The translations under genes and the position numbers were made by a program. From CAMDHY01 sp046156265 (GTDB lineage Bacteria > Pseudomonadota > Alphaproteobacteria > Rhizobiales > Segnochrobactraceae): 43,096 nucleotides of DNA. Below are positions 24,361-32,920 of the stretch, in pieces (position 1 is the stretch's first letter; each line of letters begins with the position of its first letter). The notes under the pieces are model-generated. The model had not been told where the DNA came from, ran no database searches, and saw only the letters and a list, made by a program, of their open reading frames with translations. The stretch lies in NCBI RefSeq assembly GCF_046156265.1, contig NZ_JAWDIR010000012.1, positions 1-43,096 of the forward strand. The letters run 5' to 3'.

Positions 24361-25641
24361 GTGCACATCGGACAGGGAATGCGAAACGCACTCACGGGCC
24401 TCGCCGCGCCGCGCGGCCGGGCCGTCATCGGCCGCCTCGCCGCCGCCGCCGTGCTGGTCACGCTGGTCGCCGGCTGCGCCGGACGGCCCGGGCTCGACGC
24501 CTTGATGCCCGTCGCCGAGGCGGCCGGGGTGGGCGAGCGCGAACACGTCATCCTGGTGGCCTCGACGCGCCAGCGCGACAAGCGGCCGGGCGTCTTCTAC
24601 AACGGCGAGCGGGAGAGCAGGCTGTCGTTCGCGCGCTTCGACATGACCGTGCCGCCGACCCATCAGCCGGGCCAGATCGAGTATCCGAAGCAGGCCCCGG
24701 GCAATCCCGCCACCGACATGGTGGTACGCGAGGCGGTGTTCCGCGAGAGCGAGGCCGAGTTCCTCGCCGACCTGAAGGCGCAGCTGGCGCTCCGCCCCCC
24801 CGGCCAGCGCAAGGTCGCGATCTTCGTGCACGGCTACAACACGCAGTTCAACGAGGCGATGTACCGGATCCTGCAGCTCGCGGACGATTCGCACGCCCCG
24901 ATGGTGCCGGTGCTGTTCACCTGGGCGTCGCGCGGCAAGACCGAGGGCTATCTCTACGACAACAACAGCGCCACGGCGGCGCGCGACGGGCTCGAGGAGA
25001 CCATCCGCCTCGCCTTCGCCAGCGACGCCGAGGAGGTGTCGATCATCGCCCACTCGATGGGCAACTGGGTGACGGTGGAGGCGCTGCGCCAGATCAAGAT
25101 CTCCGGCAACCTGCCGCCGATCGAGCGGCTCGGGGCCGTCGTGCTCGCCGCCCCCGACATCGACGTCGACGTCTTCAAGACGCAGCTGAAGCGCTTCGGC
25201 AAGCCGGCCAAGCCCTTCATCATCATCGTCTCGCGCGACGACAAGGCGCTCGGCATCTCCGACTTTCTCGCCGGCGACAAGCTCCGGGTCGGCGCCTACA
25301 CCGACGACGAGGAGCTCGTCGAGCTCGGGGCCGTCGTCATCGACATGACGAAGGTGAAGTCGATCGACGGCCTCAACCACGGCAAGTTCGCCCAGCTCGC
25401 CGAGATCGCGCCGCAGATGCGCGCCCTCGTCGCCGGTGCCGCCGGCCGGGCCGGCGCCGCCAAGGTACTGGCGCCGGAGGGTATCGAGATCGTCGGCCTC
25501 GACCGCGCCCCGCCGGCTCCTCCGGGCTTTGCAGCCGGGACGAACGTGCCTGGCGCGGCGACCCCGGCGACCCCCGCCGCGGCGACCGTCGCGACCCCGC
25601 CGCCGGTAGCGGCCGCGCCCACGCCTCCGCCCGTCCAGTAG
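24361..25641 (+). CDS. Lipoprotein alpha/beta hydrolase, DUF900 family
   Basis: A protein of 426 residues, or 420 if it starts at ATG 24379. A lipoprotein signal ends in LVAGC with the lipidated cysteine at residue 39, placing it in the cell envelope. The alpha/beta hydrolase core shows FVHGYNTQFNEA near 155-166 as the oxyanion region and IIAHSMGNW at 228-236 with nucleophile Ser232. This matches the DUF900 (COG4782) group, often annotated esterase or lipase without known substrate. The final 60 residues are alanine-, proline- and threonine-rich and probably unstructured. It is divergent from the 6S RNA/5-FCL unit. The start is uncertain: GTG 24361 has G-rich upstream bases, and ATG 24379 has AGGGA directly before it. 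Confidence 0.85.
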   Translation: MHIGQGMRNALTGLAAPRGRAVIGRLAAAAVLVTLVAGCAGRPGLDALMPVAEAAGVGEREHVILVASTRQRDKRPGVFYNGERESRLSFARFDMTVPPTHQPGQIEYPKQAPGNPATDMVVREAVFRESEAEFLADLKAQLALRPPGQRKVAIFVHGYNTQFNEAMYRILQLADDSHAPMVPVLFTWASRGKTEGYLYDNNSATAARDGLEETIRLAFASDAEEVSIIAHSMGNWVTVEALRQIKISGNLPPIERLGAVVLAAPDIDVDVFKTQLKRFGKPAKPFIIIVSRDDKALGISDFLAGDKLRVGAYTDDEELVELGAVVIDMTKVKSIDGLNHGKFAQLAEIAPQMRALVAGAAGRAGAAKVLAPEGIEIVGLDRAPPAPPGFAAGTNVPGAATPATPAAATVATPPPVAAAPTPPPVQ

Positions 25642-25808
25642 ACACGCCCACCGCGGGCGCGTCGGCCCCGCGATGGCGGAGGGCCGGCGCGCGAAGGTGC
25701 GCCGCCCGACATCGCGTCGGGAGCGGCGACGATCTGCGGCGTTGACGCCGCCCCCTCGCGCATGGTCTGACGGGCGCTCCGGTTTCTCGCGTACGGAGGC
25801 TTCGCGAC

Positions 25809-26387
25809 GTGGCGCGCGGCACCGCTCTCAGCCTGCCGAACATCCTCACCTACGCGCGCATTGCCGCCGTACCGGCGGTGGCGGCCTGTCACTTTGTGCC
25901 GGGCGACGAGGCGCGGTGGACCGCGGTCGCGATCTTCGTCGCCGCCGCCGTGACGGACTTCTTCGACGGCTACCTCGCCCGCGCCTGGCAGCAGCAATCG
26001 GCCCTCGGCCGCATGCTCGACCCGATCGCGGACAAGCTTCTCGTCGCCACCTGCCTCTTGCTGCTCGCCGGCTCCGGCACGATCGGAGGCTGGTCGCTGA
26101 TCGCCGCCATCATCATCCTCTGCCGCGAGATGCTGGTCTCGGGCCTGCGCGAATACCTCGCCGAGCTGCGCGTCGGCGTACCGGTGACGAAGCTCGCCAA
26201 GTACAAGACGACGGCGCAGCTCGTCGCCGTCGGCGTGCTGCTCGCCCATCCCGCCGGCGACCGCGTCATCCCCTATCTCTCCACGATCGGCCTCGGGCTG
26301 TTGTGGATCTCGGCGATCCTGACCCTCTACACCGGCTGGGACTATTTCCGCGCCGGCATCGGCCACCTCGTGGAGAGCGAGCCGTGA
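25809..26387 (+). CDS. pgsA: CDP-diacylglycerol--glycerol-3-phosphate 3-phosphatidyltransferase
   Basis: A 192-residue membrane enzyme that makes phosphatidylglycerophosphate, the committed step to phosphatidylglycerol and cardiolipin. The CDP-alcohol phosphotransferase signature DG(x2)AR(x8)G(x3)D(x3)D is complete in the segment starting DGYLARAWQQQ and ending MLDPIADK. About five or six transmembrane helices are visible. The start is GTG with GGAGG nine bases upstream, and the N-terminus SLPNILTYARI is typical. Its stop overlaps the start of moaD, so pgsA-moaD-moaE is one transcription unit. In many Rhizobiales uvrC precedes pgsA; here a hydrolase gene does. Confidence 0.96.
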   Translation: MARGTALSLPNILTYARIAAVPAVAACHFVPGDEARWTAVAIFVAAAVTDFFDGYLARAWQQQSALGRMLDPIADKLLVATCLLLLAGSGTIGGWSLIAAIIILCREMLVSGLREYLAELRVGVPVTKLAKYKTTAQLVAVGVLLAHPAGDRVIPYLSTIGLGLLWISAILTLYTGWDYFRAGIGHLVESEP

Positions 26388-26635
26388 GGGTGCTCTATTT
26401 CGCCTGGGTGCGCGAACGCATCGGCCTCGCCGAGGAAGACCTCGCGCCGCCGGCCGAGGTCGGCACGGCGGGCGAGCTCGTCGCCTGGCTCGCCCGCCGC
26501 GGCGAGAACTACGCCCACGCCTTCGAGCGCCCCGAGACGATCCGCGTCGCCGTCGACCGCGTTCATGTCGCCGCTTCGGCGCCGATCGCCGGGGCGCGCG
26601 AGATCGCCCTGTTCCCGCCGATGACCGGCGGCTGA
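26384..26635 (+). CDS. moaD: Molybdopterin synthase sulfur carrier subunit
   Basis: An 83-residue ubiquitin-like protein that carries the thiocarboxylate sulfur used by molybdopterin synthase. It ends in FPPMTGG, with the C-terminal Gly-Gly that is adenylated and thiolated. The start VRVLYFAWVRERIG fits the family and uses GTG at 26384, which overlaps the pgsA stop as GTGA. It forms the active heterotetramer with MoaE, encoded 46 bases downstream. Confidence 0.95.
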   Translation: MRVLYFAWVRERIGLAEEDLAPPAEVGTAGELVAWLARRGENYAHAFERPETIRVAVDRVHVAASAPIAGAREIALFPPMTGG

Positions 26636-26681
26636 GGCCGCCGCCCCGGAGCGATCGGGCTCCCCTGGCCGAGGTATGCGA

Positions 26682-27149
26682 ATGGCGGAGGTTTCCATCG
26701 TCGGCACCGCCTTCGACCCCGCCGCCGAGGCCGCTCGGCTGGTGGTGGACGGCGCTGTCGGGGCGACCGTCAGCTTCGTCGGCTACTGCCGCGACGAGGG
26801 CGGACGGCTCGCCGCCCTCGAGCTCGAGCACTATCCCGGCATGGCCGAGGAGGAGATCGGCCGCATCGCCGCGGAGGCGAAGCGGCGCTGGCCGATCACC
26901 GGCCTGCGCGTCGTCCACCGCCACGGCCTCGTCCGCCCGGGAGAGCCGATCGTGCTGGTGGCGACGGCATCGGCGCACCGTGCGGCGGCCTTCGACGCCG
27001 CGGCGTTCCTGATGGATTTCCTAAAGACCAGGGCGCCGTTCTGGAAGCGCGAGCACGGCGCCGACGGCAACATCAGCGGCTGGGTGTCGGCGACGGACGC
27101 GGATGACAGCGCCGCGGCTCGGTGGGCGGAGGCGGAGCGGCCTGGTTGA
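26682..27149 (+). CDS. moaE: Molybdopterin synthase catalytic subunit
   Basis: A 155-residue large subunit of molybdopterin synthase, which inserts two sulfurs into precursor Z (cPMP). Family segments are GATVSFVGYCRDEGG, LELEHYPGMAEEEI, VVHRHGLVRPGE and the active-site stretch FLKTRAPFWKRE with the conserved lysines. ATG 26682 is preferred to ATG 26676 because the only upstream GAGG (26671-26674) is then seven bases away rather than one. The C-terminal tail is acidic and alanine-rich. Followed by a REP-like pair before the convergent cyclase gene. Confidence 0.95.
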   Translation: MAEVSIVGTAFDPAAEAARLVVDGAVGATVSFVGYCRDEGGRLAALELEHYPGMAEEEIGRIAAEAKRRWPITGLRVVHRHGLVRPGEPIVLVATASAHRAAAFDAAAFLMDFLKTRAPFWKREHGADGNISGWVSATDADDSAAARWAEAERPG

Positions 27150-27217
27150 GGGCGGCTTGCCGGGCGGCCCAGGGGCTTTCCGGCGATCGACGGAGGCCGT
27201 TGGCAGCGTCTGTGCTC

Positions 27218-27259
27218 GCGGCCCCCCTCCCTGCCCTCCCCCGCGAGGGGGGAGGGTTT
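27218..27259 (-). repeat. REP-like element, copy 2 (inverted)
   Basis: Reverse-complement orientation of the unit at 2720-2764. It forms an inverted pair with copy 3, 78 bases away. Lies between the convergent ends of moaE and the cyclase gene, where such pairs could act as bidirectional RNA hairpins. Confidence 0.85.
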
Positions 27260-27337
27260 ACGACGGCTGTTTCACGTCCCTGACGAGAACAACGACCAAC
27301 GCTGCCGTCAGCGCAGACATCCCCAAAATCTCGACGC

Positions 27338-27382
27338 GAACCCTCCCCCCTCGCGGGGGAGGGCAGGGAGGGGGCGGCCGCG
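27338..27382 (+). repeat. REP-like element, copy 3
   Basis: Nearly identical to the unit at 2720-2764, including the flank gacgcgaaccctc before it. Partner of copy 2 in an inverted pair. RNA across the pair could fold into one long hairpin. Confidence 0.85.
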
Positions 27383-27425
27383 GGTTCGGCGATGCAGGGA
27401 GCGCCGCCCCCGACAGCGAGCGGCC

Positions 27426-29186
27426 TCAGCCCGCCGACGCCGCCACGACCTGGTCCCGCCCCGCCGCCTTGGCGCGGTAGAGGGCGGCGTCCGCCGCACG
27501 GATCAGCTGGTCGACGCCCGCCGTCTCGGGTCCGGCGGTGGCGATGCCGAGGCTCGCCGTCACCGGGATCGTCAGATCGCCGACGCGGACCGGCGCCCGC
27601 GCCAGCGCCGCGCGGATGCGCTCGGCCGCGTCGCGGGCGTCGCCCGGGTGGGCCTCCTGCAGGAGCAGCACGAACTCCTCGCCGCCATAGCGCGCCACCA
27701 CGTCGCTGTCGCGGCATTCGGCCCGGCAGACCGCCGCCACCGTCTTCAGCACCTCGTCGCCGACCTGATGGCCGTGGCGGTCGTTGATCGCCTTGAAGTG
27801 ATCGATGTCGAGCATCACCACGGCGAGCCCGCGGACATAGCGCCGGGCCGCCGAGAGCTCCCGCTCGGCCGTCGCATAGAACGAGCGGCGGTTGAGGACG
27901 CCGGTGAGGAAGTCGGTCTCCGCCATCTGCTTCAGCTGGCCGATGAGGCCCTCGCGCTCGGCCTCGATGCGGCGCCGCTCGGCGACTTCCTCGGCGAGCG
28001 CCTGGTTCGACCGCGTCAGCTCGGCGGTGCGCTCTTCGACGCGGGTCTCCAGCGTGGCGTTCGCCTGCTCGAGCTCGACCTGCTTCTGGCCGAGCCGGGC
28101 GAGCATGGCGCGCAGCGCGGCGGCGAGCGCGCGCACCTCGGCGAAGCCGCCGACGGGCGGCACGTCCTGCACCCGGCTGTCGGCCCCGATGGCGGCAGCC
28201 GCCGCGCCGAGGCGGGCGAGCGGAGACGCCACCCGGCGGGCGATCAGCAACCCCATGACGCAGAACAGCAGGGCGGTGCCGAGGCCGCCGGCGAGGATCA
28301 GGCGCTCGACCGTCTCGACGGGGCGGAGGGCGAGCTCGACCGGCTGGCGGGCCAGCACGATCCAGCCGAGCCCCGGATAGTCGCGGAAGCCGCGGGAGCG
28401 GCTGTAGCCGGTGAGATAGTCGATACCGTCCGGCCAGACCTCCTCGGCGACGCCGGTCTCGCCCCGCTGCGCGGCGGCGACGCTCGCAAGCGAGAGCCGC
28501 TGGCCCTCGAGCCGTGGGTCGCCGAGCAGCACGTCGCCGTCGGCCGACAGCACCAGGATCTCGACGCCGTCGGCGATGTGGTCGGCCGCCAGCAGCGAGG
28601 TCTTGATCTCCGCCGCCCACGACCAGCTGAGGTGGGCGCCGACGGTGCCGGTGACGGTGCCGGCGGCGTCCTTCAGCGGCATCGCCACGTCGACGAAGCG
28701 CAGCGGGGCGGTGGGGTCGGGGTTCGACAGCAGCTTCTCGAGCAGAACCGCCTTGTGGACATCGCCGACGAAGGGGCCGGCGACGGCGCCCTTGAACCAC
28801 GGCCGCTCGGAAACGTCGGCGCCCTCGAGCAGGCCGCCGGTGGCGGCGAGCACCTTGCCGGCGCGGTCGGTGTAGCCGATCCAGGCATAGTCGGGGTAGG
28901 TGCGCTGCAGGTTGGCGAGGTGGGCGCGGCGGTTCTTGTCGCGCAGCTCCGGAGCGATCAGCGGATCGAGGGCTGCGACGATCGACAGGTCGCGGTAGCG
29001 CTCGAACATCGAGCGGTCGAGCTTGTCGCGCATCTGGGCGGCGAGCTCGCGCATCTCGCGGCCGATCGACAGCGTCAGTTCGCGCGTCGACACGCGGTCG
29101 ACGACGAGGCCGATCGCGGCGATGGCGCCGAGCGTCAGCAGCGTGAGGATGACGGCGAGCTGTGTCTGCAGGGACCAGGTGCGCAT
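27426..29186 (-). CDS. Membrane diguanylate cyclase with dCache, HAMP and GGDEF domains
   Basis: A 586-residue sensor that makes cyclic di-GMP. A transmembrane helix lies at about 10-30. A periplasmic sensor of dCache type (about 40-290) includes YPDYAWIGYTDRAGKVLAATGG and ERPWFKGA. A second helix lies at about 295-316, and a HAMP domain follows at about 316-366. A coiled coil (367-415) leads to a GGDEF domain starting near 424. The active motif reads GGEEF at 501-505, a functional variant. The product-inhibition I-site RxxD is intact (Arg492, Asp495), five residues before it, so feedback by c-di-GMP is expected. The gene is alone on its strand. The ligand sensed is unknown. Given the nearby polysaccharide and RTX genes, it might govern attachment, but that is inference. 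Confidence 0.93.
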   Translation of the reverse strand: MRTWSLQTQLAVILTLLTLGAIAAIGLVVDRVSTRELTLSIGREMRELAAQMRDKLDRSMFERYRDLSIVAALDPLIAPELRDKNRRAHLANLQRTYPDYAWIGYTDRAGKVLAATGGLLEGADVSERPWFKGAVAGPFVGDVHKAVLLEKLLSNPDPTAPLRFVDVAMPLKDAAGTVTGTVGAHLSWSWAAEIKTSLLAADHIADGVEILVLSADGDVLLGDPRLEGQRLSLASVAAAQRGETGVAEEVWPDGIDYLTGYSRSRGFRDYPGLGWIVLARQPVELALRPVETVERLILAGGLGTALLFCVMGLLIARRVASPLARLGAAAAAIGADSRVQDVPPVGGFAEVRALAAALRAMLARLGQKQVELEQANATLETRVEERTAELTRSNQALAEEVAERRRIEAEREGLIGQLKQMAETDFLTGVLNRRSFYATAERELSAARRYVRGLAVVMLDIDHFKAINDRHGHQVGDEVLKTVAAVCRAECRDSDVVARYGGEEFVLLLQEAHPGDARDAAERIRAALARAPVRVGDLTIPVTASLGIATAGPETAGVDQLIRAADAALYRAKAAGRDQVVAASAG

Positions 29187-29310
29187 GCGATCGGGCTGAG
29201 CGGCAGAGGTGAGAGGGAGCGGCGTCGGCCTTCGCCGTCACCACGAAAACGAGGGTTCCCGAGAGCGGAACCCACCCCGAGCCCAGGACTCGGGACCGGG
29301 GTACTCGCGC

Positions 29311-29347
29311 GCCACCGCTCCGGATGCAGGGGGCGGCAAATTTTTTT
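29311..29347 (+). terminator. Terminator-like hairpin with T7 tract, no upstream plus-strand gene
   Basis: GCC at 29311-29313 pairs with GGC at 29335-29337, and GCTCC at 29317-29321 pairs with GGGGC at 29330-29334. A 3-base bulge and an 8-base loop remain. AAATTTTTTT follows at 29338-29347, a rare T run in such GC-rich DNA. No plus-strand coding gene ends upstream of it, so it would end a short RNA or act as an attenuator. Alternatively the A/T tract is a promoter-upstream element. Confidence 0.4.
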
Positions 29348-29387
29348 CCGCAGGTGTTCAATGGCACGCGGCGCCCGTCGTCAACCT

Positions 29388-29401
29388 TGCACCGCGGTGC
29401 A
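29388..29401. promoter_or_regulatory. Perfect 14-base palindrome upstream of the serine hydrolase gene
   Basis: TGCACCGCGGTGCA reads the same on both strands. It lies about 100 bases before the start codon at 29500, a usual place for an operator. The regulator is not encoded within the immediate vicinity and remains unknown. Confidence 0.5.
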
Positions 29402-29499
29402 CGGCCCCCGGTGGACGGAGCGGGCGAAGTCGTGAGACTGTCCGGCCGCCGCCGGGCGAGCGCCGGCGCGATCGACGGTGCGAGAACGGGAAGGACCTC

Positions 29500-31116
29500 A
29501 TGATCGGGTATCGGCAACACCAGCGCGACGGCGGCCATGCGGGTCCGAGCCCGCGCCTGCGGACGCTGCAGCTGGCGCTCGGCGCCGCAACGGCGGCCTG
29601 GCTGTCGCTGGCGCCGCTCGCCGCCATTGCGCAGGACACGACCGCGCAGGACGCGGCCACCTTGGCGAAGGCGAAGGTGGAGGCGCTCCTCCCCGAGTTC
29701 GAGGCGATGCTCGAAAAGGGCATGGCCGACTTCGCCGTCCCCGGCGCGTCCGTCGGCATCGTCGTCGGCGACGAGGTCGTCTATGCCAAGGGCTTCGGCG
29801 TCCGCGCCGCGGGCGGGGCGGCGGTCGACACCGGCACGCTCTTCCAGATCGGCTCCACCACCAAGGCCTTCCTGGCGACGACGCTCGCCATCCTCGTCGA
29901 GGAGAAGAAGCTCGACTGGGCGCAGCGGGTGCTGGCCGTCGACCCGACCTTCACCCTGCACGACCCGTGGGTGACGCGCGAATTCCGGGTCTACGACATG
30001 CTCGCCCAGCGCTCCGGCATGCGGCCCTACGTCAACGACGTGATGACCGGCCTCGGCTACGACGCCGACGCCCTCGTCTACTCGCTGCGCTTCGCCGAGC
30101 CGATCACGAGCTTCCGCTCGACCTTCGGCTACGTGAACATCCTGCACCTGATCGCCGGCCGCATCGTCGCGCGCCTGGACGACAAGGCGGACTGGTTCGA
30201 GGTGGCCGAGGAGCGCATCCTCGGTCCGCTCGGCATGACGCGCACCTCCTCCACCGCCGAGGCGATCGAGGCCGACGGCAACCATGCAGAGGGCCACCGG
30301 TTCGACGGCAACGGGGCGGTGGCGATCCCGTTCGATCCGTCCTTCCCCTACATTCTGGGCCCGGCCGGCAACATCAACTCCTCCGTCGACGACATGACGA
30401 AGTGGGTGCGCACCCTCGTCGGCCGCGGCACCTTCGAGGGCAAGGCGATCGTCTCGGAAGCCGGGCTTCGCTACACCTGGACGCCGAAGGTGGCGCTCAA
30501 CGACCAGCAGTCCTACGCGCTCGGCTGGGTGATCCAGGAACTGCCCGAGGGGCGGGTCGTCTGGCACAATGGCGGCACGTCCGGCTTTGGCGCCCACGTT
30601 GGCCTCATTCCTGAGGAGAACGTCGGCATCGTCATCCTGTCGAACAGCGAGAACCGCGGCTTCCCGGACGTGTCCGCGATGTGGTTCTACCGGCGCATTC
30701 TCGGCGAACCGGACTTCGACCACTTCGCCCAGGCCGCCGCCGCGGCGAAGGCGAAGTTCGACGCCGAGGCGGCGACCTACGTGAAGCCGGCGGATGCCCG
30801 CCCGCCGCGCCCGCTCGCCGATCTCGCCGGCGCTTACGGCACCCAGGAATTCGGCCCGGCGGCGATCACCGTCGATGGCGAGCGGCTCGTCATGGCGCTG
30901 GAGAAGACCGGCGCCAAGCTGGCGCTCGAGCCCTTCGACGGCGACGTCTTCACCGTGCGCTTGCTGCCGGAGGGCCGGTTCGCGCCGATCGTCGCCACGT
31001 CCGGCGAGCAGCCGGCCGGCTTCGCGCAGTTCCAGATGGACGCGAAGGGCCGGCTCGACTCGCTGCGCCTGATCCTCGACGAGCAGCCCTACCTGTTCGA
31101 CAGAACCGAGGACTGA
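29500..31116 (+). CDS. Exported serine hydrolase, beta-lactamase/class C family
   Basis: A 538-residue periplasmic protein with a Sec signal ending near LAAIAQ (about residue 45). The class C beta-lactamase/penicillin-binding-like active site is complete: SxxK as Ser119-TT-Lys122 within QIGSTTKAF, YVN at 211-213, and HNGG at 356-359 in place of the KTG motif. Residues about 430-538 form a separate C-terminal beta-rich domain like those following many esterase-type members. The family includes D-aminopeptidases, esterases and peptidoglycan-active enzymes, so hydrolysis of beta-lactams should not be assumed. GGGAAGGA lies four bases before ATG 29500. Confidence 0.9.
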   Translation: MIGYRQHQRDGGHAGPSPRLRTLQLALGAATAAWLSLAPLAAIAQDTTAQDAATLAKAKVEALLPEFEAMLEKGMADFAVPGASVGIVVGDEVVYAKGFGVRAAGGAAVDTGTLFQIGSTTKAFLATTLAILVEEKKLDWAQRVLAVDPTFTLHDPWVTREFRVYDMLAQRSGMRPYVNDVMTGLGYDADALVYSLRFAEPITSFRSTFGYVNILHLIAGRIVARLDDKADWFEVAEERILGPLGMTRTSSTAEAIEADGNHAEGHRFDGNGAVAIPFDPSFPYILGPAGNINSSVDDMTKWVRTLVGRGTFEGKAIVSEAGLRYTWTPKVALNDQQSYALGWVIQELPEGRVVWHNGGTSGFGAHVGLIPEENVGIVILSNSENRGFPDVSAMWFYRRILGEPDFDHFAQAAAAAKAKFDAEAATYVKPADARPPRPLADLAGAYGTQEFGPAAITVDGERLVMALEKTGAKLALEPFDGDVFTVRLLPEGRFAPIVATSGEQPAGFAQFQMDAKGRLDSLRLILDEQPYLFDRTED

Positions 31117-31152
31117 CCTCCCGCTCGCCCGCCGCGGGCGCCCAGCGTCTAG

Positions 31153-31180
31153 GTGTACACGGCCCCATGGCCGTGTACAC
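31153..31180. promoter_or_regulatory. Perfect 12+12 base inverted repeat before the MFS gene (double GTGTACAC)
   Basis: GTGTACACGGCC at 31153-31164 and GGCCGTGTACAC at 31169-31180 flank a 4-base centre. Each arm carries GTGTACAC, itself a palindrome, so two identical sites lie with centres 20 bases apart, two helical turns. A -10-like TACACT (31176-31181) overlaps the right arm. This looks like an operator for a dimeric repressor controlling the downstream exporter gene. As RNA it could also be a 12-pair hairpin, but no T run follows. Confidence 0.65.
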
Positions 31181-31281
31181 TCGCATCCGTGCGTCGACCG
31201 AGAGCGCACCGGTGACGGCGCGCCGTGGCGGGTTTTCCGCTCCCGCGCCCGTCGGTGGAACGGGGCAGGGAAGGGAAGCCG

Positions 31282-32883
31282 GTGGCCGGACGGTCGGGCG
31301 GCGCTGACGCAAGCGGCACCGAGGTCTCGGTGCTGGCGCCGCTGCGCCACCGCGCCTTCGCGCTGCTCTGGCTCGCGGCCACCGCCGGCAACATCGGCAT
31401 GTGGGTGCGCGACGCCACCTCCGGCTGGGTGATGACCGGCCTCGCGCCGGGTCCGGTCTATGTGGCGCTGGTGCAGGCGGCGGCGATGCTGCCGGTGTTC
31501 CTGCTGTCGCTGCCGGCCGGCGCCATCGGCGACATCGTCGACCGCCGCAAGATGATGATCGCGGTGCAACTGTGGCTCGCGGCCGTCGGCCTCGCCTTCT
31601 CCGGCCTGACGGCGGCCGGGCTGATGACGGCGCCGCTCCTCCTGGCGCTGACCTTCTGCGCCGGAATCGGCACGGCGATGACCTTCCCGGTCTGGCAGGC
31701 GGTGATCTCCGAGCTGGTGCCGCGCTCGGAACTGCGGCTCGCCATCGCGCTGAACGGCGTCGGCATCAACGTCTCGCGCGCCGTCGGCCCGGCGATCGCC
31801 GGCGCGGTGGTGGCGACGGCGGGGGCGGCATCGGCCTATCTGATCGACGTCTCCGCCTATGTGTTCGGCCTCGCGGTGCTGTTCTGGTGGCCGCGGCAGC
31901 CGACGGTGCGCAAGCATCCCGAGCGCTTCGGCAGCGCCATCCGCGCGGGGCTGCGCTATGCGCGCCGCCATCCGCCGCTGCAGCGCACGATCGTGCGCTC
32001 GATGCTGTTCCTGGCGTTTGCGAGCGTGCTGTGGGCGCTGCTGCCGGCCGTCGCGCGGGACCAGCTCGGCACCGGGCCGGCCGGCTACGGCATCCTGCTC
32101 GGTGCGCTCGGGGCGGGGGCGGTGTGCGGGGCGATGGTGATGCAGCGCGTTCGCCGCCGCTTCGGCACCGAGCCGATGGTGCTCGCCGGCTCGCTCGTCT
32201 ACGCCGCCGGCGTCGGCGTGCTGGCGCTGACCGACGTGTTCGCGGTCGCGTTCGCCTCCGTCGCGGTCGCCGGCGCCGCCTGGGTCGCGGTGCTGACGGC
32301 GATGATGTCCGGCGCCCAGGCCGTGCTGCCCGACTGGGTGCGCGCCCGCGGCCTCGCCGTCTACCGCACCGCCTATTTCGGCGCGATGACCGGCGGCAGC
32401 ATCCTGTGGGGCGTCATCGCCCAGCACTGGTCGCTTCAGATCGCGCTCCTCGTCGTCGCCGGCGCCGGCACGGTGGCGGCGCTGATCGGCTGGCTGATGC
32501 CGCTGCCGGCCGGCGACCAGCACCTCGACGCCGCCCCCGCCTGGGAGCCACCGCCGGAGTTGCCGCCCGGCCTTCCGGCAGGCCGGCGCCGGGCGCTGGT
32601 GACGGTCGAGTACCGCGTGCCGGTCGAGCGTCACGCTGAGTTCCTCGCCCTTCTGGAGAAGCTCGCGGTGGTGCGCCGGCGCGACGGCGCTGTGCGCTGG
32701 GGCGCCTATGTCGACGTCGCCGAACCGGAGTGGATCGTCGAGTGGTTCGAGACGCCGACCTGGGAGGAGCACCTCCGCCAGCACCAGCGCGGCACCGTGG
32801 CGGATGCCCGCCTGCAGGCGGAGGTACAGGCCTTCCACATCGGCGGCCGGCCACTGGTGTCGCATCTCGTCAAGGTGGCGTGA
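31282..32883 (+). CDS. MFS exporter of the MFS_3 (EntS-like) family with C-terminal extension
   Basis: A 533-residue transporter with about 11-12 transmembrane helices (about 25-420). The loop GAIGDIVDRRKMMI after the second or third helix is the MFS loop 2-3 signature. A soluble C-terminal part (about 440-533) has VTVEYRVPVERHAEFLALLEKL and WFETPTWEEHLRQHQR, resembling the ferredoxin-like dimeric alpha-beta barrel of monooxygenase type. Such a tail is a usual part of the PF05977 family. The GTG at 31282 is preferred to GTG at 31225 because GGGAAGGGAA lies just upstream. Export of a small molecule or siderophore is likely; the substrate is unknown. The double palindrome at 31153-31180 probably controls it. 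Confidence 0.88.
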   Translation: MAGRSGGADASGTEVSVLAPLRHRAFALLWLAATAGNIGMWVRDATSGWVMTGLAPGPVYVALVQAAAMLPVFLLSLPAGAIGDIVDRRKMMIAVQLWLAAVGLAFSGLTAAGLMTAPLLLALTFCAGIGTAMTFPVWQAVISELVPRSELRLAIALNGVGINVSRAVGPAIAGAVVATAGAASAYLIDVSAYVFGLAVLFWWPRQPTVRKHPERFGSAIRAGLRYARRHPPLQRTIVRSMLFLAFASVLWALLPAVARDQLGTGPAGYGILLGALGAGAVCGAMVMQRVRRRFGTEPMVLAGSLVYAAGVGVLALTDVFAVAFASVAVAGAAWVAVLTAMMSGAQAVLPDWVRARGLAVYRTAYFGAMTGGSILWGVIAQHWSLQIALLVVAGAGTVAALIGWLMPLPAGDQHLDAAPAWEPPPELPPGLPAGRRRALVTVEYRVPVERHAEFLALLEKLAVVRRRDGAVRWGAYVDVAEPEWIVEWFETPTWEEHLRQHQRGTVADARLQAEVQAFHIGGRPLVSHLVKVA

Positions 32884-32920
32884 GAGGTCGTTCTAGACGT
32901 CACCCAAAAGAGCGAACCGA

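Larger units (their letters stand above)
29187..29499. other. Structured intergenic region between cyclase and serine hydrolase genes
   Basis: No gene is seen in these 313 bases. Two adjacent hairpins stand out: GGGTTCC at 29253-29259 with GGAACCC at 29267-29273, and CCCGAG at 29276-29281 with CTCGGG at 29289-29294. Both have 7-base loops. A terminator-like structure with seven T (29311-29347) and a perfect 14-base palindrome (29388-29401) follow. The arrangement could be a short non-coding RNA gene, or an attenuated leader of the serine hydrolase gene. GGGAAGGA just before 29500 is that gene's ribosome binding site. Confidence 0.5.

Noticed and set aside
31225..31281. Upstream GTG start for the MFS gene adding 19 residues
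   Set aside because: The added segment is Arg/Pro/Gly-rich and non-conserved in type; the GTG at 31282 has GGGAAGGGAA just before it.
27073..32865. A 1930-codon minus-strand open frame across the cyclase, serine hydrolase and MFS genes
   Set aside because: It is antisense to well-supported genes, has Arg/Pro/His-rich low-complexity translation and no domain. High GC makes long spurious frames common.
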